From Thiorhodococcus minor (GTDB lineage Bacteria; Pseudomonadota; Gammaproteobacteria; Chromatiales; Chromatiaceae), in the NCBI RefSeq assembly GCF_010820565.1, contig NZ_JAAIJQ010000015.1, forward strand, positions 1 to 64,000: DNA of 64,000 bases, given 5' to 3'. This document shows positions 16,795-25,310 of this stretch, piece by piece. A program made the translations under genes and the position numbers. The notes under the pieces are model-generated. The model was not told the origin of the DNA. It worked only from the letters and a program-made list of their open reading frames with translations, and did no database searches. The first letter of the stretch is position 1; each line of letters begins with the position of its first letter.

Positions 16795-18240
16795 TCACTC
16801 ATGGCCCGCCTCCGCATCGCCCTGGCCCTCGGTCGCCTGCATCACGTCCAGATAGCTGGGCGCCTTATAGAGCGCGAGCAGGTTGCGGTAGCTCTCGAGC
16901 AGCTCGTTGGGATTGCCGTAGCGCGCGGCGAGGGTGTCGTACTCGGTCCAGATGTCCTCGCGCACCGCCGCCAGGTGCTGCATCAGCGCCGTCGCGTGGG
17001 TGTGCTGCAGGGTGCCGCTCGCCAGACGCACGCTGCTCAGCATGTCGCGCACCAGGACCTGGACGAGCTCGATGGCGATGATGGGCGCGGCGCGCTCGGC
17101 GAAGGCCAGGGCCATCCCCGGCTCCTGGCGGGCGAGGGTGCGGATGGCGCCACCCAGGCCCCAGGGCGCCTGCTCCATGAAGCCTTGCTCCTCGGCCGAG
17201 AGGGTCTCGATCCCGAGCTTGAACTTCTGCACCAGACCGGCGTCCCCGGTATCGCCGATCAGCAGGGCGCGCACGCGCGGGATGAGTCCTTCCAGAGCCA
17301 CTTGTTCCTGCGTCGGCTCGCGACACTCCGAGAGTGATGCGCAGCGCCAGACGACGACCTTCTGTAGGTCACCGTCGCCGCTGCCATAGAGCAGGTCGCT
17401 CACGGTGAGGGTGGCTTCCAGGTAGGTCGTCGGCAGACTCTTGCCCCCATCGTCACTGGTCTCGAGTCCGCCATCCGCCGAGCCGACGATGAGACTCCCG
17501 GTGAGACTCATCAGCGCCTCGAGCAGGGCCTTGTCCCCATGGCTGTACCAGCTCTGCACCGAATGAGCGGTCAGCGCCTTCCACACCAGATTGCCCTCGA
17601 ACTGCTTGCTCGCGGCGGCCGGGACCTGCTCGTAGACGGTCTCCAGCGGCCCCTTGCCGGTCACCGTCGAGCGGTTCTCGAAGACGTCGCCGATCTCGTA
17701 GAGGTCGGCCATGAGGCTCGCCTCGCCGTAACGCTTGCCCGTGAGCGCTGAAGCGGCATCGTTCACCAGTCCCTGGGCGAGCTGACAGGAGTTGGCCGAG
17801 AGGGCATTGATCTGGGCGACCTTCTTCTGCAGCTGCTCGATGATCTCCGCCGCCGAAGGTGCCATGGTGGTCAGCGCCAACTGGAAGGCATAGCCCGCCG
17901 CGTTGGAGGCGATCGAGCGCAGCAGGTTGGTGAACTGCTCGACGTTGATGAAGGAGAAAGAGCCGCCGAAGAGGTCGATGCCGCCGCAGCCGGCCTCGTA
18001 GGAGGGCGGGACGATGGAGATCGGATGCACGTTGGTGATGCGGTTGCGCGAGACGATCGAGCCGCCGGAGAGGACGCCACGGCGCTGTCCCAGATGTGCC
18101 GAGGGGTCGGTGACATTGACCAGGGTGCCGAAGAGGCTGTTCATCTCGTCGCTCAGGTCGGCGTGGGCGGGGAGGGTGGTGCAGAGGGCGATCGCCAAGG
18201 GCAGCGTCGGCCAAGGCCGGTGAGGACGATGAGTCGGCAT
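16795..18240 (-). CDS. traH: TraH conjugative pilus assembly protein
   Basis: The 481-residue protein has a signal peptide (about 1-27) and then the TraH pattern of F-type systems: DLSDEMNSLFG, a GGSIVSRNRI segment, and CGGIDLFGGSFSFIN. In F, TraH is a periplasmic protein that acts with TraF in pilus extension. The length is close to the family norm of about 460. It lies between traF (12-bp gap) and traG on the minus strand, the canonical order traF-traH-traG. Confidence 0.9.
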   Translation of the reverse strand: MPTHRPHRPWPTLPLAIALCTTLPAHADLSDEMNSLFGTLVNVTDPSAHLGQRRGVLSGGSIVSRNRITNVHPISIVPPSYEAGCGGIDLFGGSFSFINVEQFTNLLRSIASNAAGYAFQLALTTMAPSAAEIIEQLQKKVAQINALSANSCQLAQGLVNDAASALTGKRYGEASLMADLYEIGDVFENRSTVTGKGPLETVYEQVPAAASKQFEGNLVWKALTAHSVQSWYSHGDKALLEALMSLTGSLIVGSADGGLETSDDGGKSLPTTYLEATLTVSDLLYGSGDGDLQKVVVWRCASLSECREPTQEQVALEGLIPRVRALLIGDTGDAGLVQKFKLGIETLSAEEQGFMEQAPWGLGGAIRTLARQEPGMALAFAERAAPIIAIELVQVLVRDMLSSVRLASGTLQHTHATALMQHLAAVREDIWTEYDTLAARYGNPNELLESYRNLLALYKAPSYLDVMQATEGQGDAEAGHE

Positions 18241-18252
18241 TGGACGCCTCGC

Positions 18253-19287
18253 TTAGGGCAAGTTCAGCGGATCGGTGTGAAGAGGCGTGGCCGCCGGGAT
18301 GGCGCCGCGCGCATGCGCGCGCAGCACTGCGAGGAAGGCGGCTGGATCCTCCGGCACCTCCGCCGGGAGCGCGCCGGGCGAATCCAGCGACAGCGCCGCG
18401 ACCAGCGGGCGGGTTCGCGCAAAGCTGTCCGCATCGATCCAGCCCGCCTCATGCGCGGCGACCAGGATGCGCTGCTCAAGGTCCGTCAGTGACAGCAGCC
18501 CCTGGGCGAGGGGGACGATCCCGTCAGGCGGCCGCACCAGGAAGAGCGCCGGCGTGGAGATGACCCCGAGCCGTCGCGCCTGTCCGGCATCGGGGCGGAA
18601 GTCGGGGAAGATCCCGCCGGACAGCGGCCGGCCATCGAGCGCGATCGCCTGGATGGTGAAGCCCTGCCGTTTTGTGAGGAGCCGCAGCACCGGCGCCTGA
18701 GCCGCGCAATAGGGACAGTCCGAGCGGTAGAAGAGCCAGATCCCGGCCTCCCTGGCCAGACTCTGGAGCACCTGATCGCGCTGCTCGCCGGCCACGCGAT
18801 TGAGCAGGTTGGCATAGTTGCCGACCGGCCGGCGGGTGGTCTCGTCGAGATAGGGATCGCTCTGGACGACTCGCTGAAAGGTCTCGGTGAAGCGCGACGC
18901 CTTGTCGAGGGCGAGCTTCTGCAGATAGAGGTAGAGGGCGACCCGGGTCGGGCTGGGGTCGTCGATCGCCTGGAGCCGGTAATCCTCGAGGTGCGCGCGT
19001 AGCCAGGCCGCTGAGAGCGGGGCAGGCTCGGTCAGGTCCGGAGCGCTGACTGACGGCGCGATCGGCGGTGGGGAGGCGGGTGTCGCCGCCTGCTCCGGCT
19101 CCGGCTCGCGTGGTCTGGGGGGCGTGAGCTGCGGCTGGCGCTGATACCAGAACCAGCCTTCCGCGCGACGCTGGTAAAAGCCGGTCGGCTCGGCCGCAGT
19201 CGCCAGCGGTGGCTGAGCCGCCAGCAGGAGGGCGATGAGCATCGCTCCCGACCGGCCGGGAAGGCCATCAGGCCTGGCGTCGAACAT
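18253..19287 (-). CDS. traF: TraF thioredoxin-like conjugation protein
   Basis: ATG at 19287 gives 344 residues with a signal peptide (about 1-32), a proline-rich linker (about 52-90) and a thioredoxin-like domain with a CPYC motif at 191-194. TraF proteins of F-type systems are periplasmic and support pilus assembly; many plasmid versions lack the CxxC that is kept here, so disulfide activity is likely retained. The longer frame from 19338 has no sensible N-terminus. The start overlaps the end of the upstream gene by 20 bp. Confidence 0.85.
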   Translation of the reverse strand: MFDARPDGLPGRSGAMLIALLLAAQPPLATAAEPTGFYQRRAEGWFWYQRQPQLTPPRPREPEPEQAATPASPPPIAPSVSAPDLTEPAPLSAAWLRAHLEDYRLQAIDDPSPTRVALYLYLQKLALDKASRFTETFQRVVQSDPYLDETTRRPVGNYANLLNRVAGEQRDQVLQSLAREAGIWLFYRSDCPYCAAQAPVLRLLTKRQGFTIQAIALDGRPLSGGIFPDFRPDAGQARRLGVISTPALFLVRPPDGIVPLAQGLLSLTDLEQRILVAAHEAGWIDADSFARTRPLVAALSLDSPGALPAEVPEDPAAFLAVLRAHARGAIPAATPLHTDPLNLP

Positions 19288-19669
19288 GCTCGCGCGTCGC
19301 CTTGTGCTGGCGCCGGGATTGGCGCAGCGGCGTCGCATGCGCGGCGATCTGCGCGGGCGTGGAGAGCGTCACCGGGTACCAATGGGGCCGCTTGTAGGCA
19401 TGGTGGCGGCGCTTGGCGATCGGCAGCCGGAGCATCTGCCCATCGATGAGATAGACCAGCGGACTGCAGGCGACGAAGGCGATCTGGCCGCGGCGCTGCA
19501 GGCGATTCAGCGCCGCGATGCCCGCGTCCGAGACGCCCTGCCAGAGCACCACCCGGTCATTCAGGGTGCAGGCGTGCGGGCCTGCAAAGCCCTCGATGCG
19601 CTGACACAGCTCGATGAAGGACACCCCACCACCAACGCCTTCGATGAGCGCGCGAATCGCCTGCTCCAT
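19268..19669 (-). CDS. Hypothetical element protein
   Basis: The 133-residue product is not recognised. It has no signal peptide or membrane segment. The N-terminal half looks globular and could hold a winged-helix-like fold (ALNRLQRRGQIAFVACSPL followed by YLIDGQMLRLP); the C-terminus is very basic. It overlaps traF by 20 bp and follows the DUF2857 gene by 3 bp, so all are probably co-transcribed. The basic tail suggests nucleic-acid binding, which is inference. Confidence 0.5.
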   Translation of the reverse strand: MEQAIRALIEGVGGGVSFIELCQRIEGFAGPHACTLNDRVVLWQGVSDAGIAALNRLQRRGQIAFVACSPLVYLIDGQMLRLPIAKRRHHAYKRPHWYPVTLSTPAQIAAHATPLRQSRRQHKATREHVRRQA

Positions 19670-19672
19670 GCG

Positions 19673-20314
19673 CTAGCCGCTTCGCCCGTCCGGCCAGGGA
19701 AGGGACAGGGACCGGCTACCGGATGCGGCGCTGCGCAACCGCACGGAAGCGGTGGCCTCGAGTGCCTCGCGGTCGCGCTCCTCGCGCAGGCTGAGCGCGC
19801 GGCAGACCTGGCGGACACTCACCTTGGCCGCCAGGGCGGTCTCCAGATAGCGCTCGGGCAAGTCCAGATCGGCGAGGCGGTCCCAATGCGCGAGGATGCT
19901 CTCCTCTTCGGTCAGGCTGGGATTGGGCGGACGACCACCATTGGGGAACTCCTCATCCAGGCGAAGAATGCAGCGCTGACTGCGATACTGCTGCGGAATC
20001 CAGCCGTAGAGCCGGCTCATCAGGTGTCGCGGCGCCCCGTGCACCAGGAGGCGATGCTGAATCTCCTGGCTGCGCTTGTAGTCATCGACCCGGCGCAGCG
20101 CCAGGTTGAGCTGGGCATGGTCGATCTGGACCTCGATCCGGATGAAGTGCGGGCTCAATGTCGTCAAGACCTGAAAGTCCAGGAGCGTCAGTGCTTCCAG
20201 GGCGCGAATCTCATCCCAATCGAGCCCAAGGCGAAGCGCGCAATCATAGTCGGCCTCGTGGAATTGTTGGGTCATCCTCTGCAGAATGAGGACCGTGAGC
20301 TCTTGGTTCTCCAT
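19673..20314 (-). CDS. DUF2857 integrative-element protein
   Basis: ATG at 20314 has AAAGAGG about 7 bp upstream, which decides the start over the longer frame from 20419. The 213-residue protein has the DUF2857 features: an N-terminal helical region, LGLDWDEIRAL, and later HRLLVHGAPRHLMSRLYGW and LDEEFPNGGRPP-like segments. Family members are found almost only in integrative conjugative elements and are thought to be DNA-binding regulators, though the function is not settled. It heads the minus-strand run toward traF-H-G, and an AACGGT-type inverted repeat lies 130 bp upstream. Confidence 0.75.
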   Translation of the reverse strand: MENQELTVLILQRMTQQFHEADYDCALRLGLDWDEIRALEALTLLDFQVLTTLSPHFIRIEVQIDHAQLNLALRRVDDYKRSQEIQHRLLVHGAPRHLMSRLYGWIPQQYRSQRCILRLDEEFPNGGRPPNPSLTEEESILAHWDRLADLDLPERYLETALAAKVSVRQVCRALSLREERDREALEATASVRLRSAASGSRSLSLPWPDGRSG

Positions 20315-20446
20315 TGAAGCCTCTTTGCCTGCTTGATCGGTGCGCCATCCATCGATTGCCATCGTTTGAAGCGCCGCTTGTCGAATACAGCGGATCGAAT
20401 CATAAGCGCCTCGAATCATATCGGGATGGGCGGCAAGACTCGCCCA

Positions 20447-20475
20447 TGAACGGTTAATGACTCATTTACCGTTTC
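20447..20475. promoter_or_regulatory. AACGGT inverted repeat upstream of the DUF2857-traFHG run
   Basis: TGAACGGTTAATGA (20447-20460) and TCATTTACCGTTTC (20462-20475) are near-complementary arms around one base. It is the second member of the operator family also seen at 3276-3303 and 21396-21458, and it lies where a promoter for the minus-strand genes is expected. Confidence 0.5.
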
Positions 20476-20536
20476 CGATGACGTCATTCAGGTCTTTGAT
20501 GCCGGGGATGCGCGGGTGAGGAGCGGATCTGGAATG

Positions 20537-21268
20537 TCACTCCGCGTCCGGGTCACCATCTGTCTCGTCCGCGGATGGATCCTCATCGGTCGCGGTCACG
20601 ACCTCGCGGGCGGCGTTGTCGACGGCCTCGCTCTGGCCACGGCGTTTCGCCTCATCGTAGGCATAGCGATGCAGCTCGATGAAGCTCTGGGCCGCGCGTC
20701 CGAGCTGGTTGCGCCAGCGGATCCCGATCTCCGTGCGCGCCTTGCTGGAGAGCAGGCCCGAGAGCCAGAGGGTGTCGATGGCGATCATCAGCTGATCGAC
20801 CTCCAGGATCAGATGGGTGTAGGCGCCGATATGCGGCGAGGCGATTTGCACCTTGAGATCGACCGGATGGGTGTAGCGCGGCCGAGCCTTCAGCAAATCG
20901 TGCCGCTCGAGCTCGAGCTGCAGGCGCTCGCGCTCCGCCACCAGGGCCTCACTGAGCGCCTCGAGTCGCTGGGTGATCACCCGCTCGAACTGATCGGCCT
21001 CCTCGTCGGTCGCAACGATCCGCAGGATGACGTCGATGCCGTAGAGGGCCGTCATGGTGGGGCGGAACTGGCGGAGGCTGACGAGCCGTCGCGCATACTC
21101 GCTGTGAATGCGGATCTGCCGGTCGAACACCGGCCGACTGTGGCGGTAAGCGCGGGCGGAGCGGCCTGATCCGGCCACCTTGTCCGCGGCAGGCGGCTGA
21201 CCGGGATCGACGGCCGGGGGCTGAGGCGGCGCCGCAGGTGTCGTTGCTTCGCTGGGTTCGATAGCCAT
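20537..21268 (-). CDS. AcaB-family (DUF1845) regulator
   Basis: ATG at 21268 is preceded by GGAGGAG, so I prefer it to TTG at 21391. The 243-residue protein has a disordered Pro/Ala-rich N-terminus (about 1-45), then the DUF1845/AcaB core: RQIRIHSEYARRL, a coiled helical region, and the diagnostic RPRYTHPVDLKVQI followed by QLMIAIDTLWLSGL. AcaB acts as a regulator upstream of transfer genes in IncC plasmids, and relatives sit in many conjugative elements. The gene is flanked by AACGGT inverted repeats on both sides, so it is a candidate binder of them, by inference. Confidence 0.75.
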   Translation of the reverse strand: MAIEPSEATTPAAPPQPPAVDPGQPPAADKVAGSGRSARAYRHSRPVFDRQIRIHSEYARRLVSLRQFRPTMTALYGIDVILRIVATDEEADQFERVITQRLEALSEALVAERERLQLELERHDLLKARPRYTHPVDLKVQIASPHIGAYTHLILEVDQLMIAIDTLWLSGLLSSKARTEIGIRWRNQLGRAAQSFIELHRYAYDEAKRRGQSEAVDNAAREVVTATDEDPSADETDGDPDAE

Positions 21269-21395
21269 CGTGGAAGGCTCCTCCGGGCTGAGTGGCGATT
21301 GGCGGCGTCTTTTTGCCGTGGCGATCCGGTCATTCGGCGGTCGATGAAGCACACGCCATTGGATCTTGTGCATGCGCGCTCCGCGACGCAATGAA

Positions 21396-21458
21396 GAACG
21401 GTTAATCCAAGGTGACCGTTGATGGGAATGAACGGTTTTTGAGCCAATGACCGTTCAT
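21396..21458. promoter_or_regulatory. Cluster of AACGGT operator-like repeats
   Basis: Two elements lie upstream of the AcaB-like gene. GAACGGTTAAT (21396-21406) faces TGACCGTT (21413-21420). Next, ATGAACGG (21428-21435) and CCGTTCAT (21451-21458) form a perfect 8-bp inverted repeat with a 15-bp spacer. They match the sites at 3276 and 20447. The cluster also lies just before the plus-strand transglycosylase gene and could serve both directions. Confidence 0.5.
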
Positions 21459-21536
21459 GCGCTCAGGCAGTGAGGCGAATGGATACACTCACGCATGGAT
21501 TCCGCCGCTGTTTGTTAAACGAACGGACGAGCTTCG

Positions 21537-22196
21537 ATGCGCGTGCTCAATGCTCTATTCACTCTGCTATGCGTCCTCTGCTTCTCCACAACCCTGACGG
21601 CAAACGATCACCCCGCAATGCGTCTGGTCGCTGCCGCATCGGCTTCGCAAGCCATCCCCACATCGCTCGCAGCGACTGCCAGGAGCACCCCGGCGCCAAC
21701 GGTAGCCGCCACATCGACGCGCTTCCTGGAGGGCACGCTCTGGGCGGCGATCGCACGTCGTCACGGCCTGGACCCCTACCTGCTGTACGCCGTCGCACTG
21801 CAAGAGACGCGTCACCGTGCGGGACCCCATACCTCGGCACCCTGGCCTTACGCGCTGCGTGGACCGAAAGGGGCGCAGTTTCCCGGCTCCCGCCAGGCCG
21901 CAGAGCGCGCATTGCGCCAGCTCATGACGCGTCATCGCCGCCAGGCGATCGATGTCGGTCTCATGCAGATCAACCTGTACTGGCATGGCGACAAGGTTGC
22001 GGATCCCGTCCAGTTGTTGGATGCCTGCACCAATCTCGAGATCGCCGCGGAGATCCTCGCCGAGGCCATCCGATCCGCGCCGGGCGACCGCGAGCTGGGG
22101 GTGGGGCGGTATCACCACTGGAAGGATCCAGCCATCGCGCGTGCGTACGGGCGCCGGGTCCTGCGCATGGTGCGGGCGATGATGGCGCCTGAATGA
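21537..22196 (+). CDS. Lytic transglycosylase of the transfer system
   Basis: The 219-residue protein has a signal peptide (about 1-22), a low-complexity linker, and a transglycosylase SLT-like domain from about residue 63: GLDPYLLYAVALQETRH with likely catalytic Glu90, then DVGLMQINLYWH near 139-150. Such enzymes cleave peptidoglycan to make room for the secretion apparatus. It is encoded divergently from the AcaB-like gene. Together with the lysozyme-like end of TraG, the element encodes two peptidoglycan-active domains. Confidence 0.8.
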   Translation: MRVLNALFTLLCVLCFSTTLTANDHPAMRLVAAASASQAIPTSLAATARSTPAPTVAATSTRFLEGTLWAAIARRHGLDPYLLYAVALQETRHRAGPHTSAPWPYALRGPKGAQFPGSRQAAERALRQLMTRHRRQAIDVGLMQINLYWHGDKVADPVQLLDACTNLEIAAEILAEAIRSAPGDRELGVGRYHHWKDPAIARAYGRRVLRMVRAMMAPE

Positions 22197-22245
22197 GCCG
22201 AACTGGCGACAGCGGGATTGTCCGGCGCCAGTCGACCCGAAGTCG

Positions 22246-22980
22246 CTAGTCAGCATCGCTTGGCTTGGCGTCGATCTGGATCAATCCCCGCTGACGTCCG
22301 GTGACGGGATCCTCGGTGCGCATTGCGGCGGCTAGCAACGCGGTCGGCACGAGCTGCATCCCGAACCCGGGTGTGACATCGAGCAGCAGCACCCGATCGC
22401 TTGCGGGGTCATAGCCGCCGATCGGCGAGAAATGACCGAGAGCGACGCCATGGATCGGCGCGCGGTCGAAGTTGACGATCAGCCGACGTCCCGGGGTGCT
22501 CAGCGATCGCAGCAGGGTGCGCAGGTCCTGCTCGCTCAGATCCCGTCGCACCTGCACGTGCCCGATGCCTGTTGCCTTCGCAAGGGCCGCCACCTCATCG
22601 AGTGTCATCCCCGTTGCCAGCATCCGCAGCCACGCCAGGGTGTCGCCCTGGAAGAGGTCGCGCTCGCGCGCGACGGGTCGGTTCAGTGAGGCAAGGACGT
22701 TGCGCAGGCTGGCCGGCCCGCAGGAAGACCACAGCGCCTGCGTTCTGAAGTCCCGCAGGAAGCGCTGAGCCAGCGGGGCTTGCTGGAGCTGGACCAAGGC
22801 GGCGCCGTCGGTCATCACTCCGCTCGCGAAGCGCTCGGGTTGCGGCGCAACCAGCGCGCGTCCGTACCACATGAGGCCCGCGAGCATGCCGAGCAGCAGG
22901 ACGCCGCTGAGCGCCCACCGCAGCGCGCGACGACGCCTGTGTGCTGGCTGATCCGATGCCGAGGTGTTCGCTTGGCTCAT
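22246..22980 (-). CDS. Membrane-anchored phytochelatin-synthase-like cysteine peptidase
   Basis: The 244-residue protein has one N-terminal membrane anchor (about 20-38), which places the domain in the periplasm. The domain carries the papain-like triad of phytochelatin synthases: Cys87 in WSSCGPAS, His183 in LGHFSPIGGYD and Asp201 in VLLLDVTPG. Short bacterial relatives remove glycine from glutathione or act as peptidases and usually do not make long phytochelatins. It is divergent from a response-regulator gene, and the shared 200-bp promoter region holds two identical palindromes. I infer that it processes a thiol peptide or a signal for the sensing cassette that follows. Confidence 0.75.
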   Translation of the reverse strand: MSQANTSASDQPAHRRRRALRWALSGVLLLGMLAGLMWYGRALVAPQPERFASGVMTDGAALVQLQQAPLAQRFLRDFRTQALWSSCGPASLRNVLASLNRPVARERDLFQGDTLAWLRMLATGMTLDEVAALAKATGIGHVQVRRDLSEQDLRTLLRSLSTPGRRLIVNFDRAPIHGVALGHFSPIGGYDPASDRVLLLDVTPGFGMQLVPTALLAAAMRTEDPVTGRQRGLIQIDAKPSDAD

Positions 22981-23065
22981 CAGGGTTCTCTCCAGTCAGG
23001 ACGCTCTCTCGAATCTGGGATCGGGGTTTGGGCGTCACCCTATCCAGCTGTACCGGGCCTGCCTA

Positions 23066-23120
23066 GGCGTCTTTGACGCCCCTTGCCGCGGGCATGGCGA
23101 AAACTGGCGTCTTTGACGCC
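23066..23120. promoter_or_regulatory. Twin 15-bp palindromes in a divergent promoter
   Basis: GGCGTCTTTGACGCC occurs identically at 23066-23080 and 23106-23120, exactly 40 bp apart, close to four helical turns. Each is a perfect 6-bp inverted repeat with a TTT spacer. They lie between the peptidase gene and the response-regulator gene; a TATGCT at 23152-23157 could be a -10 box for the latter. They are probably operators of the response regulator. Confidence 0.65.
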
Positions 23121-23180
23121 TTGTGACCGTGGCGTGCATCGCTATGCTCACCGAAACGACGTCACGATCAGGCTAAATCC

Positions 23181-23960
23181 ATGACAAACCAAAGGATTGA
23201 GTGCCCAGAGCGCCAGTCTCGCCGCCCGTTTCGATCGGCTGCTAACGCGCACGCAACGCTGTCGGATGCGGTGAACGGAGATCGGCTGTCACCCATTCGC
23301 GTCCTGATTGCGGAGGACGAGGCGCTGCTGCGAACAGCCGTCGCCGAGCTGCTACCGCAGGTGGCCGGCTCGATGGTGCAGGTCGTCAGCAGCTGTGCGA
23401 CCCGCGTGGAGATGCTGCGTGATACCCGGGCCCTGCAGCCGGACGTCGTGCTCCTGGATCTGCGGATGCCGGATCGCGACGGCGTCCTCTGCACGTTGGG
23501 TGGGGCGGAGACCATCGCTGCGCTCCAGCGTCAATGGGCTGCGGTACGGGTCATCTGTCTCAGCGTCCATGCCGAGCCCGACCGCGTGCGCGCTTGCCTT
23601 GACGCCGGAGCGGCGGGTTATCTCGGAAAAGGCGTCTTGCCGGAGGAGCTGTGGCGGGCCGTTCGGACGGTCGCCCTGGGTGGACGCTATGTCGAGCCGA
23701 TGCTTCAGGCGCGGCTCGCCATGCAGAGCGCCGGCGCTGACGCCGAGGCCGAGGTCCGCACGCAGCTCCTGGCGGGGCGGCGCGGCGACGTCCTGCGCCT
23801 CCTGCTCGAGGGCTATTCGCCGACCGAGATCGCCGCGACGCTTCCCATCACCAAGAAATACGTCGACAAGAAGATCGCGGAGATCAAGGCACTGCTTGGC
23901 GTCGAGACGCCCATCCGGATCTATCGGCTGTGTCGCGCGCTCGGCATCGTTGACGACTAG
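23181..23960 (+). CDS. NarL/FixJ-type response regulator
   Basis: The 259-residue protein has an N-terminal extension (about 1-37), a receiver domain (about 38-160) with acidic AEDE, phospho-acceptor Asp93 in LLDLRMPDRDG and conserved Lys150. A C-terminal helix-turn-helix follows (about 195-250: LRLLLEGYSPTEIAATLPI). It would be phosphorylated by the hybrid kinase encoded downstream and bind DNA, plausibly the twin palindromes upstream. It starts a plus-strand run through an Hpt-like gene, a binding protein, the kinase and a TonB-dependent receptor. Confidence 0.85.
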   Translation: MTNQRIECPERQSRRPFRSAANAHATLSDAVNGDRLSPIRVLIAEDEALLRTAVAELLPQVAGSMVQVVSSCATRVEMLRDTRALQPDVVLLDLRMPDRDGVLCTLGGAETIAALQRQWAAVRVICLSVHAEPDRVRACLDAGAAGYLGKGVLPEELWRAVRTVALGGRYVEPMLQARLAMQSAGADAEAEVRTQLLAGRRGDVLRLLLEGYSPTEIAATLPITKKYVDKKIAEIKALLGVETPIRIYRLCRALGIVDD

Positions 23961-23980
23961 CCAGGACGGGCACGTCTGTC

Positions 23981-24355
23981 ATGCCCACCACCGCTGCCAA
24001 CGACGTCTACGACCCGGATCTGGCCCTTGCCCGTGCGGGCGGGCGTGCAGAGGTCCGCGACCGGATGCTGATCGGTCTGCTCGACCTCCTGGACGACCCA
24101 GCGTGTGGCGGGCGGCTGCTCGCGGTGCAGCGCTACGGCAGCGAGCGCGCCGCTTGCCGAGAGGCGGCACATCGCGCGGCTGGGGTGGCGCGGCAAGCCG
24201 CGACGCGGCAGCTCGAAACCCTGCTGCGCGCACTCGAGCAGGCCCTCGAGGCCGGCGACTTGGAGGAGGCCGGGCGTTTGGGAGCTGACCTACCCGCGAT
24301 CATCGCGGCCGTCTGCAACGCCGTTGCGCATGCCGGGTCATCGGGTTCTGGCTGA
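23981..24355 (+). CDS. Hpt-like phosphotransfer protein
   Basis: The 124-residue, all-helical protein contains an Hpt-like signature with a candidate phospho-histidine at 64 (EAAHRAAGVARQAATRQLETLL) and the usual EAGD stretch after it. It begins 20 bp after the response-regulator gene. A hybrid kinase that ends in a receiver needs an Hpt step to pass phosphate to a separate response regulator, so the context supports the call. Sequence support alone is moderate because Hpt domains are weakly conserved. Confidence 0.55.
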   Translation: MPTTAANDVYDPDLALARAGGRAEVRDRMLIGLLDLLDDPACGGRLLAVQRYGSERAACREAAHRAAGVARQAATRQLETLLRALEQALEAGDLEEAGRLGADLPAIIAAVCNAVAHAGSSGSG

Positions 24356-24419
24356 GCGGACGTGCAGACGGGAAGGGGAGCATGGTTGCACGATCGACTG
24401 GACGAGGAGAGGGCATTGC

Positions 24420-25310
24420 ATGGATGGATTGCGTCAGCTGGTTGTGGTGCTGCTGTGGTTGTTGCTCCCACGCCCCGCGCTGGCGCACGCCTGTGAAGAG
24501 GCTGTGCTGATGCTCATCCATCCGGCCGTGGCGTCGGCCTATCAGCCCGTTATCGATCAGCTCGCCGAAGGATTGGCCGAGACTGCAGGGCAGTCCATTG
24601 CGGTCTGCGCGCTCAAGGCGCTGAACGCGGGGTCCTGGTCGCGTCCGCCCGGTCAGGTCGTGGCGGTCGGCGCATCCGCCTATTCAGCGGCGGAGCGGGC
24701 CTTTCCGCAAGCCCGGGTCTTACCGATCCTGGTCGAGCGCCCGCCTGGGCGCGCACGTGACGGCTTCTCGCGCTTCATCGATCCCGCCCTGCTATTGCAG
24801 GGGCTGCGATCCATCGCCCCCAAGACCGAAACGCTGTACTTCATCCACCATCGGGAGGTGCCGGCCGCGTTTCTCGCCCGCGCCCAAGGTGCCGCGGACG
24901 CGCTCGGCTTGCGCTGGACTGCGATTGGGGTCGGCGACTTGCGTGAGGCGGCGTTGGCGATCGAGCGTGTCAGACGCGAGGCTGGGCCGACCAGCGCCGT
25001 CTGGTTCCATCGCGACGTCCTGGCGCTCAATCCCGACATCCTGGTCCCGCCCATCGTGCGGCGCAGCTGGGAGGTGGGCTTTCCCGTCATCAGTGACGAC
25101 GCCGATACGGTGGAGCGGGGACTGCTGTTCGCGCTGACCCCGGATTACCGGGCGATTGGTCGGGCAGCGGCCATGCAATTGGGCCAGCCGCGGTCGGGGC
25201 TGGTGGACCTGCGTTGGGTCCACCGGGTGCTCAACCCGCGCACCGCGCGCGCCCTTGGACTGGCGGTTCGTCCGAGCGAGGAGACTGGCTTTGATGCCCC
25301 CGACGAATGA
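24420..25310 (+). CDS. Solitary ABC-type substrate-binding protein
   Basis: ATG at 24420 follows GAGGAGAGGG at a good distance. The 296-residue product has a signal peptide (about 1-24) and the fold pattern of the ABC_sub_bind group (PF04392-like), with VVAVGASAYSAAERAFPQA near 79-97 and GLLFALTPDYRAIGRAAA near the end. No permease or ATPase gene is present, and the gene overlaps the following kinase gene by 17 bp. It is therefore likely a periplasmic ligand-binding partner of the kinase, as LuxP is for LuxQ, and not an importer subunit. The ligand is unknown. Confidence 0.7.
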   Translation: MDGLRQLVVVLLWLLLPRPALAHACEEAVLMLIHPAVASAYQPVIDQLAEGLAETAGQSIAVCALKALNAGSWSRPPGQVVAVGASAYSAAERAFPQARVLPILVERPPGRARDGFSRFIDPALLLQGLRSIAPKTETLYFIHHREVPAAFLARAQGAADALGLRWTAIGVGDLREAALAIERVRREAGPTSAVWFHRDVLALNPDILVPPIVRRSWEVGFPVISDDADTVERGLLFALTPDYRAIGRAAAMQLGQPRSGLVDLRWVHRVLNPRTARALGLAVRPSEETGFDAPDE

